Positions 38,464-47,099 of a stretch of DNA of 64,000 bases are shown here, piece after piece. The DNA comes from Diplocloster modestus. GTDB lineage: Bacteria; Bacillota; Clostridia; Lachnospirales; Lachnospiraceae. Each line of letters opens with the position of its first letter. The first letter of the stretch is position 1. A model generated the notes under the pieces. It was not told the DNA's origin and did not search any database. It saw only the letters and a program-made list of their open reading frames with translations. The stretch lies in NCBI RefSeq assembly GCF_019042245.1, contig NZ_JAHQCX010000028.1:1-64000 (forward strand), in the 5' to 3' direction. A program made the position numbers and the translations under genes.

Positions 38464-39017
38464 TCTATCTGCAACTGTTTGTAGAATTCTTTAAGACGGG
38501 GTTGTTTGCGCTGGGCGGCGGCCTGGCCACTCTCCCTTTCCTGATGGAACTCACGGAAAAATACGGTTGGTTTTCCGCCGCTGAGCTGACGGATATGATC
38601 GCAGTCAGCGAGAGCACTCCCGGGCCTATCGGTGTGAATATGGCCACCTACTCGGGATTTCACACAGCCGGTGTGCCCGGCGCCATCGTTGCCACTATGG
38701 CTCTGGTCCTCCCCAGTATCCTGATTATTGTGTTGATCGCTAAATTTCTGTCCGGTTTCAGTGAAAACCGTATCGTACAGGCTGTATTCTACGGCATCCG
38801 CCCCGCTGTTGCGGCTCTGATCGCCTCTGCGGTAATCGGGCTTTTTAAGACTTCCTTATTCGTAAACTCAGAATCCGGGATGCTCACGCCCGTCTGGGGA
38901 GTGATCCTCCTGGCCGCCTTTACCTTCGGCCTTCTAAACATCCCCAGGCTCAAACATCTGCATCCTGTTGCATTTCTTGCCTTTGGCGCGGTTATGGGGA
39001 TTCTTTTCCGTTTGTAA
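38460..39017 (+). CDS. Chromate transporter, single-domain subunit 2
   Basis: Second half-size CHR protein (185 residues). It has ALGGGLATLPFLMELT near 18-33 and STPGPIGVNMATYSGF near 57-72, matching the two motifs of the first subunit, and the two proteins are expected to take opposite membrane orientations. Translationally coupled to the gene before it. The region after it up to hemW (39018-39117) holds two hairpins. Confidence 0.9.
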   Translation: MIYLQLFVEFFKTGLFALGGGLATLPFLMELTEKYGWFSAAELTDMIAVSESTPGPIGVNMATYSGFHTAGVPGAIVATMALVLPSILIIVLIAKFLSGFSENRIVQAVFYGIRPAVAALIASAVIGLFKTSLFVNSESGMLTPVWGVILLAAFTFGLLNIPRLKHLHPVAFLAFGAVMGILFRL

Positions 39018-39023
39018 CCCGAA

Positions 39024-39091
39024 GGAGTTTCGCTTGCGAAACTCTCCGCCTGCGGCGGACCGCGTAACCGGCATCTTCCTTTCCGCCGCAG
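39024..39091. terminator. Paired hairpins between convergent genes
   Basis: GGAGTTTCGC pairs with GCGAAACTC, and CTGCGGCGGA pairs with TCCGCCGCAG. They lie between the chromate transporter and hemW stop codons. Only short T runs follow, so their use as terminators is uncertain. Confidence 0.45.
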
Positions 39092-39117
39092 TGCGATCCC
39101 CGCGCAGCGTTTTTACT

Positions 39118-40272
39118 TTACATTAAAAAGCTGGCCATTACATAATTACTCACATCGATTCCTTTATCCGAAAGAAAAATCCGGTTTTTTTCGCGGATCA
39201 GGAGTCCCTGGTCCTCCAGTTTTCGGAACACAGAAGCATAGATATCCCAGAAGCTGCGGTGGAACTGATCGTGGAATTCTCCCAGGGATATCCCCTCCAT
39301 CATGCGAAGGCCCAGAAACATGAATTCTTCTATCTGATCGGCAGCGGACAGGGTCATCAGATCTTCGTAGACATACTTTTTGGTCAGATAGGCCTGCATG
39401 TCTTTGGTGACTGTGAATCTCTGGTTTTCCATCAGGGAGGCGGCACCCAGGCCGTAGCCCAGATAATCGCCGCGCTTCCAGTATGTGATGTTATGTCTGC
39501 ATTCATATCCGGGACGGGCATAGTTGGAGATCTCATAACGGCGGTATCCAAACTCAGCCAGGATTCCCGCGGTGTCGTAATACATCTCCCGCTCCGCCTC
39601 TTCGGTGGGCAGCTGCTTCGGTTCCTCTCCCCGTTCCCGGCGCGTCACGTCATCTTTATATAATAGGTAGAAAGGCGTTTCCTCTTCGATCATAAGTCCG
39701 TAGGCGGAGATATGCTGGGGATGCAGTGCTGCTGCTTTTTTGAGGGTCTGTTTCCAGGATTCCCGGGACTGGCCGGGCAGGCCCGACATCAGATCAATGT
39801 TGATGTTTTCAAAGCCTGCTTTCCGGGCCTGTTCATAATTTTCCAGGAATTCTTCGTAGGTATGGATTCTGCCCAGAAGCTTTAATTCTTCGTTTTTGGT
39901 GGATTGAAGGCCTATGCTTAAGCGGTTGATGCCCATTTTCCGGTAGGATACGAGCTTTTCCGGGGTGAGCGTACCCGGGTTGGCCTCTATGGTGATTTCC
40001 GCGCTGGGCTCTACTTCATAGAGATCGTAGAGCTTGTCCATAAGTTTGCCCATCAGCGGCGCGGGCAGGATGGATGGGGTTCCGCCGCCGAAAAATATGG
40101 TGTTAACCCGGTATTGGCCGGCGGCCTCCCTGGTCCGCTCCATCTTCTGGAGCAGGGTCCGCACATAGCGCTCCTGCTCCTCCTCTGATCCTGACATAGA
40201 CAGGAAGTCACAGTAGCCACATTTTTTTACGCAGAATGGAATGTGGATATAAACACTCAGATCTTTTTTCAT
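39118..40272 (-). CDS. hemW: Radical SAM heme chaperone HemW
   Basis: HemN-like radical SAM protein; HemW members bind and deliver heme and do not oxidise coproporphyrinogen. Iron-sulfur cysteines Cys14, Cys18 and Cys21 lie in IPFCVKKCGYCDF, followed by FFGGGTPSIL near 61-70 and the C-terminal HemN domain. At 384 residues and without the N-terminal extension of true HemN, HemW is the better name. It directly follows lepA, the classic lepA-hemW pair of Firmicutes. Confidence 0.95.
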   Translation of the reverse strand: MKKDLSVYIHIPFCVKKCGYCDFLSMSGSEEEQERYVRTLLQKMERTREAAGQYRVNTIFFGGGTPSILPAPLMGKLMDKLYDLYEVEPSAEITIEANPGTLTPEKLVSYRKMGINRLSIGLQSTKNEELKLLGRIHTYEEFLENYEQARKAGFENINIDLMSGLPGQSRESWKQTLKKAAALHPQHISAYGLMIEEETPFYLLYKDDVTRRERGEEPKQLPTEEAEREMYYDTAGILAEFGYRRYEISNYARPGYECRHNITYWKRGDYLGYGLGAASLMENQRFTVTKDMQAYLTKKYVYEDLMTLSAADQIEEFMFLGLRMMEGISLGEFHDQFHRSFWDIYASVFRKLEDQGLLIREKNRIFLSDKGIDVSNYVMASFLM

Positions 40273-42087
40273 CTATTTGTCATCCAGTTTGAGTACACTC
40301 ATGAATGCTTTTTGCGGGATCTCTACATTGCCCACCTGACGCATTCTCTTCTTTCCTTCTTTTTGTTTCTCCAGCAATTTTTTCTTACGGGTGATATCGC
40401 CGCCGTAGCACTTGGCCAGCACATCTTTCCGCATGGCTTTCACGGTCTCCCTGGCTATGATCTTGCTGCCGATAGCTGCCTGGATCGGAATCTCGAACAG
40501 CTGGCGGGGGATCTCCTCTTTTAGCTTTTCGCACATTTTGCGTCCCCGCTCATAGGCGGTTCCCGCATGAACGATAAAGGAGAGGGCGTCGACTTCTTCC
40601 CGGTTGATCAGGATATCCAGCTTGACCAGCTCGGAGCGCTCATAGCCCTTCATTTCATAATCAAAGGATGCGTAGCCTCTGGATCTGGATTTCAGGGCAT
40701 CGAAGAAATCGTAGATGATTTCGTTTAACGGCAGGTCATATTTTAAAACCGCACGGGTTTCTTCTATATATTCCATCCCCAGATACTGCCCCCGGCGCTC
40801 CTGACACAGGTCCATAATGGCACCGATGAACTCGGTGGTCACCATAACTTCCGCGCTGACCATGGGTTCTTCCATGTATTCGATCTCGGAAGGATCCGGC
40901 ATGTTGGAGGGGTTCGTCAATTCCAGTACATCCCCGTTGGTTTTGTATATCTTATAGATAACTCCGGGGGCCGTGGTCACCAGATCGAGATTATATTCCC
41001 GTTCCAGGCGTTCCTGGATAATCTCCAGATGCAGAAGTCCTAAGAATCCGCATCGGAAACCAAAGCCCAGCGCTACGGAGGTCTCCGGTTCAAACTGGAG
41101 GGAAGCGTCGTTGAGCTGAAGTTTCTCAAGCGCATCCCGCAAATCGGGATATTTCGCCCCGTCGGCCGGGTACATTCCGCAGTATACCATGGGATTTACT
41201 TTCTTATATCCAGGCAGCGGATGACCGCAGGGCTGCTGCGCGTTGGTGATGGTGTCACCTACCCGGGTATCTTTGACGTTCTTTAAGCTGGCCGTGATAT
41301 AGCCTACCATTCCGGCCGACAGTTCTTCGCAGGGTATGAACTGTCCGGCTCCAAAGTAGCCTAATTCCACGACTTCCGCTTCCGCCCCGGTCGCCATCAT
41401 CTGGATCGGCGTACCTTTGCGGACCGTGCCTTCCTTGATTCTGCAGAATACGATAACCCCTTTGTAAGAATCATAGAGAGAATCGAAGATCAGCGCCTGC
41501 AGCGGGGCTTCCGGGTCGCCTGCCGGAGCCGGGATTTTCTTTACGATCTGTTCCAGCACTTCCTCCACATTGGTTCCGTCCTTCGCTGAAATCAAAGGAG
41601 CCTCCTGTGCTTCTATACCAATGACATCTTCAATCTCTTCAATCACTCTCTGGGGTTCCGCGCTTGGCAGGTCGATCTTATTGATCACCGGCATCACATC
41701 CAGATCGTGATCCAGCGCCAGATAAACGTTGGCCAGCGTCTGGGCCTCGATTCCCTGTGCCGCGTCCACGACCAGGATCGCCCCGTCGCAGGCAGCCAGG
41801 CTTCGGGATACTTCGTAGTTAAAATCCACGTGTCCCGGCGTGTCGATCAGATTGAAGATGTATTCTTCTCCATCCTTCGCTTTATATATGGTACGCACGG
41901 CCTGCGCCTTGATCGTGATTCCCCGCTCCCGCTCCAGCTCCATATTGTCCAGCACCTGCGCCTGCATCTCCCGGCTGGTCAAGAGTCCGGTCATTTCGAT
42001 GATCCGGTCCGCCAGCGTCGATTTGCCGTGGTCAATATGTGCAATGATACAAAAATTCCGTATTTTACTCTGATCGATATGAGACAT
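40273..42087 (-). CDS. lepA: Elongation factor 4 (LepA)
   Basis: Ribosome-associated GTPase that helps initiation and back-translocation. The protein of 604 residues has G1 AHIDHGKST at 16-24, G3 DTPGHVDF near 80-87 and the LepA-specific C-terminal domain. The start at 42087 ([12 protein letters not shown]) has AGGAGG 6 bases upstream; in-frame ATGs further up lack this spacing. Its stop abuts the hemW start. Confidence 0.98.
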   Translation of the reverse strand: MSHIDQSKIRNFCIIAHIDHGKSTLADRIIEMTGLLTSREMQAQVLDNMELERERGITIKAQAVRTIYKAKDGEEYIFNLIDTPGHVDFNYEVSRSLAACDGAILVVDAAQGIEAQTLANVYLALDHDLDVMPVINKIDLPSAEPQRVIEEIEDVIGIEAQEAPLISAKDGTNVEEVLEQIVKKIPAPAGDPEAPLQALIFDSLYDSYKGVIVFCRIKEGTVRKGTPIQMMATGAEAEVVELGYFGAGQFIPCEELSAGMVGYITASLKNVKDTRVGDTITNAQQPCGHPLPGYKKVNPMVYCGMYPADGAKYPDLRDALEKLQLNDASLQFEPETSVALGFGFRCGFLGLLHLEIIQERLEREYNLDLVTTAPGVIYKIYKTNGDVLELTNPSNMPDPSEIEYMEEPMVSAEVMVTTEFIGAIMDLCQERRGQYLGMEYIEETRAVLKYDLPLNEIIYDFFDALKSRSRGYASFDYEMKGYERSELVKLDILINREEVDALSFIVHAGTAYERGRKMCEKLKEEIPRQLFEIPIQAAIGSKIIARETVKAMRKDVLAKCYGGDITRKKKLLEKQKEGKKRMRQVGNVEIPQKAFMSVLKLDDK

Positions 42088-42220
42088 ATTCATCCTCCTA
42101 TGGTACCGGATTCGATTGCAGATCTCCTCAGGCAGCCGTACTTTGTCGAGTAGCATTATATCACAGACCCGGGAATATTGTCCAGGCGGTTTTCCGGACC
42201 TTTTTCATATATCGCGGCTG

Positions 42221-42510
42221 AGAGGGGACTGGCACCTTTCGGTAGTAAAGTGAAAGCATTCAGTAACTGCGTGGAGAAAGGGGCCTGTCCCCGGACGCCG
42301 GTCTGGTCGAGGAAAAAAGCGCCTGCTCCCCCGGATGCCGAACTATTCCCGTCAACATCGGGGGACAGGCTCCTTTTTCTCTGATCAGACTGACTTCCGG
42401 GGACAGGCTCCTTTTTCTCTGATCAGACTGACTTCCGGGGACAGGCTCCTTTCTCCACATAGTTACTGAACAATCTAACTTTACAACCGAAAGGTGCCAG
42501 TCCCCTCTCT
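42221..42510. repeat. REP-B inverted repeat copy B3 with internal 38-base tandem repeat
   Basis: The largest REP-B copy. The ends (AGAGGGGACTGGCACCTTTC facing GAAAGGTGCCAGTCCCCTCT) pair perfectly, and pairing continues with few differences for about 75 bases per arm. Inside, a 38-base unit starting GGGGACAGGCTCC occurs at 42361, 42399 and, in part, 42437. It fills the 360-base gap between the lepA start and the spoIIP stop. Confidence 0.85.
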
Positions 42511-42516
42511 TCTGCC

Positions 42517-43830
42517 TCAGGATCCCGTCAGCACTTTATGTAATATATCAGCCAGAGGCTCCATAGCATTTTTCTCTTCCTGGAGCGTATTGGTCTGTGC
42601 ACCGCATTCCACAAGAAGGCTTCTGGGCTTAAAGTGCATGTTGTAACGGTATCCTTTCAGGTAGATCTTTCTGGCAACCCCGGGATAATACTGGGCGGCT
42701 TTCAGCTGACACTGCAGGGAGAATGCCAGGTTATCCTGAATATAGGGATTGGGCAGATAAGAAATGTCTCCGATCTTGGTCGTCCGAGACAAGCCGTTGA
42801 AAAACATGAACTGTGCGGTGTCCTTGCCGTTAATATTGGTGACCAGATGGGTACCCTCGGCCACTCCGTCCCGGTGCAGGTCGATCACAACTTCGATGGA
42901 AGGGTTGTCGGCCAGGATCTGAGCGATAGAGGTTTCCGCCAATGCATAAGCTTTGCTTCGGTCCAGCTTCCCGTCGATCATATCGTATACTTCCGTGTGG
43001 TGTATGACATTAAAGTGATACTTATCCCGAAGTAAAGTGGTCAGATATTCCCCTACACCCACAATGGTAGTACTGGGATCTCCGGGAATGGAGTCCACAA
43101 AGCTTTCCTGGGAATGGGTGTGGTAGATCAGGATCTGAGGAACGCTGTTATCCTGGGCGATCCCCATGTTTTGCTGCAGAAGCTGGGATGCATTGAGCTG
43201 GCTGCTGGTAATCGTGGTCGTTTTGTCCACTACATAAAAGTTATTGATCAGGTAATCATAGTCATTTAATTTTTCCATGGAGATCTGATTCGTCGCCTCC
43301 TGGGCCTCCTGTATCTGAGATACATCCACCTGCTCACTGGGCGCGGGATTGACAGCGGCGTTTTCTGCCTGCATGGCATTGGCCAGGGCAGCGGCATTTT
43401 CCTGCTGCATCGCTTCCGTTTCCGTATCGGACGGAATCAGTTCCCCGGTCATCTCATTTACAGCATTTTCATCGTTGGCCTCCCCCGCCAATATCATTTC
43501 ATAAGTGGAGGCGCTTTCCACTTCCGTTGTATATCCGGAATGTTCTTCCAGATAGCCGAACAGTGGAATCAGATCAAATGCTTTTTCCGCCACATATACA
43601 CTAAAATCAGACGGCTGCTCTTCATAAGCAGCCGAATACATCAGACCTGGCAGATGCGTAGTAATGGCCTTTTTATTCAGATAACTTTCTACCTGGCCCG
43701 CCAGGTCCGAAAAACTGCCCTGCATTTGTACATTGCTCAGGGCTTTTGTTCCGTGAAATATGATATATAATCCCAGAATTAAAATCACTACCCATAGGAA
43801 GAGATTCGATATTTTCTGAAAATGGCTCAT
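42517..43830 (-). CDS. spoIIP: Stage II sporulation protein P (SpoIIP)
   Basis: Amidase/endopeptidase of the SpoIIDMP complex that thins septal peptidoglycan to drive engulfment. One N-terminal membrane segment (about 10-28), a long variable region, then the amidase domain: ILIYHTHSQESF near 230-241 (first zinc His and Glu), VVIDLHRDGV near 303-312 and SLLVECGAQTNT near 405-416. Normal length for the family (437). It directly follows gpr, another sporulation gene. Confidence 0.93.
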   Translation of the reverse strand: MSHFQKISNLFLWVVILILGLYIIFHGTKALSNVQMQGSFSDLAGQVESYLNKKAITTHLPGLMYSAAYEEQPSDFSVYVAEKAFDLIPLFGYLEEHSGYTTEVESASTYEMILAGEANDENAVNEMTGELIPSDTETEAMQQENAAALANAMQAENAAVNPAPSEQVDVSQIQEAQEATNQISMEKLNDYDYLINNFYVVDKTTTITSSQLNASQLLQQNMGIAQDNSVPQILIYHTHSQESFVDSIPGDPSTTIVGVGEYLTTLLRDKYHFNVIHHTEVYDMIDGKLDRSKAYALAETSIAQILADNPSIEVVIDLHRDGVAEGTHLVTNINGKDTAQFMFFNGLSRTTKIGDISYLPNPYIQDNLAFSLQCQLKAAQYYPGVARKIYLKGYRYNMHFKPRSLLVECGAQTNTLQEEKNAMEPLADILHKVLTGS

Positions 43831-43857
43831 TTTGTGACCACTCCGTTCTTACAAATT

Positions 43858-43881
43858 ATATTCCCCTCTGCAGGGGAATAT
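43858..43881 (-). terminator. Hairpin downstream of gpr
   Basis: ATATTCCCCT pairs perfectly with AGGGGAATAT around CTGC. On the minus strand only a broken T run (ATAATTTG) follows; possible weak terminator between gpr and spoIIP. Confidence 0.5.
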
Positions 43882-43923
43882 GCTTGTAATCGAAGTGCTG
43901 ACTCAAGGGTACTTGGGGTACGC

Positions 43924-44883
43924 TCAGGATAACTGGAAAGCCATATTCAGAGCCTCTGATACGGTAAAACTGATCCTTTTGATCGTGTCATCGATATCTT
44001 TCGGGGTTACAAACATACCGTTCAGATGCGGTGAGATCAGTTCCCGGATCAGCTGGTATTTCTCCGAACTGTCGAATTCCCTCCAGGTGTTGCCGAATCC
44101 CTTCATATGATCAGACTGTTCCATAGCTTCGATGAGATTTTCCATGGTATCGTTGACGATGGTCGCTGCATCAACTACCGTCGGAATACCAATGGCGATC
44201 ACAGGGACCCCCAGTGTCTCACGGGTCAGCGCATGCCGGTGGTTACCCACTCCTGATCCGGGATTGATGCCGGTATCTGTGATCTGTATCGTACGGCTTA
44301 ACCTCTTCGTGCTTCTGGCCGCCAGTGCGTCAATGGCGATTACCAGGCTTGGCTTGGTCTCCTCCACTACCCCGCGGATGATTTCCAGAGTCTCCATCCC
44401 TGTCTGAGCCATGACCCCGGGGACGATTCCGCTGATCAGATTAACTTTGTCTTTTCCCATCGCCAGTTTCCCGTATTCCTGAATGACATGACGGGTGATC
44501 AGAAGGTTGCCTACGACTTCCGGCCCCAGCGCATCCGGGGTTACCTCCCGGTTGCCCAGTCCCACTACCAGTATGGACTGCTCTTCCTCGGAATGATCGA
44601 TCAGATTCCTAATATGATCGGCCAGTACCGTAGAGATTTCCTTGTGGTAATCTTCATCGGGATCGGACATATTCGGAGCCTCCAGGGTAATATAGGTACC
44701 GATCGGTTTTCCCATGGCCTTGGCCCCTTTTTCGGTCTCGATTTTTACTTTTGTAATATGGATCTCCCGCTTCTCATCGTATTCTTCCTCCACAACGACG
44801 CCCTTGATTTCCACATCATCCTGCTCAAAACTTTCCTTTGCCTCCAGTGCCAGGTCTGTCCGCACTCTGAATTTGTCCAACAT
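43924..44883 (-). CDS. gpr: Germination protease GPR
   Basis: Aspartic-type endopeptidase that degrades small acid-soluble spore proteins during germination. MLDKFRVRTDLALEA matches the propeptide and cleavage region, and VVGLGNREVTPDALGPEV near 105-122, GIVPGVMAQTGMET and GINPGSGVGNHRHALT are strongly conserved family blocks. 319 residues, in the expected range. It lies 93 bases before spoIIP and divergent from rpsT. Confidence 0.95.
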   Translation of the reverse strand: MLDKFRVRTDLALEAKESFEQDDVEIKGVVVEEEYDEKREIHITKVKIETEKGAKAMGKPIGTYITLEAPNMSDPDEDYHKEISTVLADHIRNLIDHSEEEQSILVVGLGNREVTPDALGPEVVGNLLITRHVIQEYGKLAMGKDKVNLISGIVPGVMAQTGMETLEIIRGVVEETKPSLVIAIDALAARSTKRLSRTIQITDTGINPGSGVGNHRHALTRETLGVPVIAIGIPTVVDAATIVNDTMENLIEAMEQSDHMKGFGNTWREFDSSEKYQLIRELISPHLNGMFVTPKDIDDTIKRISFTVSEALNMAFQLS

Positions 44884-44949
44884 AGCATCCTCCTTATTTA
44901 TAGAAAAGACTTTTAACCGTATTTTTTACAAAAAGTTGAGGATTATGTA

Positions 44950-44978
44950 TTGACAGATAAACTTCTTTGTTCTAGAAT
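44950..44978 (+). promoter_or_regulatory. Promoter of rpsT
   Basis: Consensus TTGACA (44950-44955), 17 bases, TAGAAT (44973-44978), about 105 bases ahead of the start codon; the leader could carry autoregulation. Confidence 0.8.
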
Positions 44979-45082
44979 GAATGAGTATGTTTAGCGTGAT
45001 TACCGTAAGCGTCCGTGTCCGGTTATAGGGTAACCACAAAAGAATTCAAAAATCAGATTTCATTGATTTGGAGGTGTACGGA

Positions 45083-45346
45083 TTGGCTAATATTAAATCT
45101 GCGAAGAAGAGAATTTTGGTAAATGAGACAAAGGCGGCAAGAAATAAATCGATTAAATCGGCAGTAAAGACCGCGATCAAAAAAGTCGATGCAGCAGTTG
45201 TTGCAAAAGACAAGGCTACTGCAGATGCTGCATTATTGGGAGCGATTTCCGCAATCGATAAAGCGACATCCAAAGGAATTTACCATAAAAATACCGCTTC
45301 CCGTAAAGTATCCCGTTTAACCAAAGCTGTCAACAGCATTGCCTAA
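45083..45346 (+). CDS. rpsT: 30S ribosomal protein S20
   Basis: 16S rRNA-binding primary assembly protein of 87 residues, Ala/Lys-rich and helical (ANIKSAKKRILVNETKA near the start). The start is a TTG at 45083, with GGAGGTG 6 bases upstream; a TTG 15 bases earlier would overlap that site. The TTG start is notable for an abundant ribosomal protein and is known in S20 genes of several bacteria, where it takes part in translational autoregulation. Confidence 0.95.
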   Translation: MANIKSAKKRILVNETKAARNKSIKSAVKTAIKKVDAAVVAKDKATADAALLGAISAIDKATSKGIYHKNTASRKVSRLTKAVNSIA

Positions 45347-45365
45347 TCGGTTATAAGAAGCGCAA

Positions 45366-45399
45366 AACAGCCAATACCGTCATGTTGGCTGTTTTTTTT
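45366..45399 (+). terminator. Terminator of rpsT
   Basis: ACAGCCAA pairs with TTGGCTGT, followed by eight T, 20 bases past the stop codon. LIR-A copy A4 begins 17 bases further on. Confidence 0.92.
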
Positions 45400-45415
45400 A
45401 TGATTTTAACGGGCC

Positions 45416-45699
45416 GGGAGGAGAGGGTGGAGGCGGGATGCTGTGGGGCCGGGCGGCAAAACTTGTGGGGGAATATCGCATCGGCCGGGCCTAAGAACGA
45501 CTAGCTACGATGGCGGGAGAACCTCTTATTGGCAGGGTCTGGAACAAACTCGCCAAAGGACGGCTCGGACAGTGTTCCAGGCCCTGCGAGGTTCTCCCGC
45601 CATCTGCACAAGTCGTTCTAAGGCCCGGCCTCAAGCGATATTCCCCCACAAGTTTTGCCGCCCGGCCCCACAGCTATCCCGCCTCCACCCTCTCCTCCC
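45416..45699 (+). repeat. LIR-A long hairpin copy A4
   Basis: A 284-base inverted repeat. Outer arms of about 64 bp (GGGAGGAGAGGGTGGAGGCG facing its complement) differ by one base only. Inside are ATCG opposite CTCAA, AGCTACGA opposite TCTGCACA, a one-sided insert CTTATTGG, the AAACTC / TCGGACAGT loop and apical GCC/GGC. The insert is shared only with A5, which lies 1.1 kb away in the opposite orientation. In the rest of 45400-46015 there is the ASCH fragment (below) and about 110 AT-rich bases without a convincing gene. Confidence 0.9.
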
Positions 45700-45815
45700 T
45701 TGTTTATAATATGCCGATTTTCTATTCCTTGATTAATGCGTTAATTGTTATTGCGGCGGCACAATCCGCATATAAAAATTACCGGGATAAGCGATACCAT
45801 TGATAGTCCCATGTA

Positions 45816-46013
45816 CTAAAATGGATATTGAACACCCTCAAGTTTTACCTTGCTCCAAGTTAAATCGCAAAACTTGACAGTTTCAAGATACACCGTCTTT
45901 ATCACACAGGCTGGATTGCCGCGCCCATCGAGTACAAGCGATAAATCGTCAACACTTGGGGGCTGCTCGTCCTCCAATACAACAGAGACTGTTGCAGTTT
46001 TCTTTCCGGTAGG
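45816..46013 (-). pseudogene. Truncated ASCH-domain gene fragment
   Basis: The minus strand encodes about 65 codons: PTGKKTATVSVVLEDEQPP..., then SLVLDGRGNPACVIKT and VKFCDLTWSKVKLEG, ending at TAG. The blocks GKKTAT, LVLDGRGNPxCVI and DLTWxxxKLEG are the ASCH-domain pattern of ~140-residue proteins thought to bind RNA or modified bases. There is no start codon or upstream part; the match begins right where the GNAT gene ends, and the C-terminal third is missing. I regard it as a remnant. Confidence 0.7.
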
Positions 46014-46015
46014 AT

Positions 46016-46498
46016 TTATAAATCGAGTTTCATATAGATAGAAGTATCCATTGGGCTATTATTATAACTTTCTATCTCATAAAAACCAAATTTCCTGTAC
46101 ATGTGTATTGCACCTTGTAAAAATGGCAATGTATCTAATAACATATAAGAATATCCTATTTCCCTAGCGTCCCCTATAATCTTTTCAATCAAAATATTTC
46201 CTAACTTTTTTCCACGAAATTCCGGTCTTACATAAAGACGTTTCATTTCACAGTTTTGATTATCAATTTTTCTTAAACCTACACAGCCTGCTAATTTCCC
46301 ATCACAGCTAACCGAATATAACCTTCCATCAGGCATACCATATTTTGATTCTAAATGCTCGACTTCTTCATCATAGTTTTGAATGTGAAGATACTTTTTG
46401 AATGATTCATCATTTGTGATTAGCGTATTTATATATTCCGAAAATAATATACTTATTTCTTCACGCTGTTCATAGGCAGGCACTATTTTTATATCCAT
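46016..46498 (-). CDS. GNAT-family N-acetyltransferase
   Basis: A 160-residue acetyltransferase. The acetyl-CoA-binding motif A reads YVRPEFRGKKLGNILIEKI near 91-109, with R/Q-x-x-G-x-G/A as GKKLG, and MYRKFGFYEIE near 135-145 closes the fold. The substrate is unknown. The gene is AT-rich compared with the rest of the window, has a good GGAGGAG site 5 bases upstream, and stands alone between repeat copies A4 and A5 and two gene fragments, which suggests acquired DNA. Confidence 0.87.
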   Translation of the reverse strand: MDIKIVPAYEQREEISILFSEYINTLITNDESFKKYLHIQNYDEEVEHLESKYGMPDGRLYSVSCDGKLAGCVGLRKIDNQNCEMKRLYVRPEFRGKKLGNILIEKIIGDAREIGYSYMLLDTLPFLQGAIHMYRKFGFYEIESYNNSPMDTSIYMKLDL

Positions 46499-46630
46499 GA
46501 TTACTCCTCCGTAAATTCAAATTTGCTTTTGTTTTTAAACCCACCTGTAACTTCACTTCAACGAATTTATACTCATATTTTTTCATAGTCTTTATTCCTC
46601 TGACAACATAAGCAAATTGAAGTAAAGATT

Positions 46631-46789
46631 CTATTGTGTATCAACCGGAACATAAATGTCCATATAGGTAACGCCCTCTCTAGCATAGACCTCCTCCATG
46701 CAGATGCGGTTCTCATAACTCTGAGCCACCACATATCCATGCAGCCTGAATTTTTCCACTGTCTTCAAACTGATTTCACTTTCGCACAT
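46631..46789 (-). pseudogene. C-terminal fragment resembling a GyrI-like effector-binding domain
   Basis: About 52 in-frame codons ending at TGA-type stop 46631: SLKTVEKFRLHGYVVAQSYE, then EEVYAREGVTYMDIYVPVDTQ (split: EEVYAREGV, TYMDIYVPVDTQ). The ending MDIYVPV is like the last strand of GyrI-like domains of AraC-type regulators. All sequence upstream is repeat A5, so the gene has lost its front part. The family assignment is tentative. Confidence 0.4.
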
Positions 46790-46813
46790 GGAACCAGACC
46801 GATCATCAAAGCA

Positions 46814-47094
46814 GGAGCGTGCCGCTGCAAGGACGGACGCCGCGGTCGGGGGAAAAAGAAACAGGCGCCAAATCGCTTGAGGCCGGGCCTTAGAACGACT
46901 TGCGCAGATAATGGGAGAACCTCGCAGAGCCCGGAACACTGTCCGAGCCGATTTTTGGCGAGTTTGTTCCGGGCCCTGCCAATAAGAGGTTCTCCCGTTA
47001 TCGTAGCTAGTCGTTCTTAGGTCCGGCCGAAGCGATTTGGCGCCTGTTTCTTTTTCCCCCGACCGCAGCGTCCGTCCTTGCAGCGGCACGCTCC
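46814..47094 (-). repeat. LIR-A long hairpin copy A5
   Basis: A 281-base inverted repeat that stops 5 bases from the holA stop codon. Outer arms of about 63 bp (GGAGCGTGCCGCTGCAAGGA facing its complement) are unique to this copy. On the minus strand the internal loops read TTCG opposite CTCAA and AGCTACGA opposite TCTGCGCA, with the CTTATTGG insert and AAACTC / TCGGACAGT around GCC/GGC. It is inverted relative to A4. Confidence 0.9.
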
Positions 47095-47099
47095 GCCCT

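Noticed and set aside
45711-45803. A 30-codon reading frame (MPIFYSLINALIVIAAAQSAYK...) that could be a tiny membrane protein
   Set aside because: It has no ribosome site, begins just outside repeat A4 in an AT-rich patch, and has no partner context. Hydrophobic short frames arise easily in such sequence.
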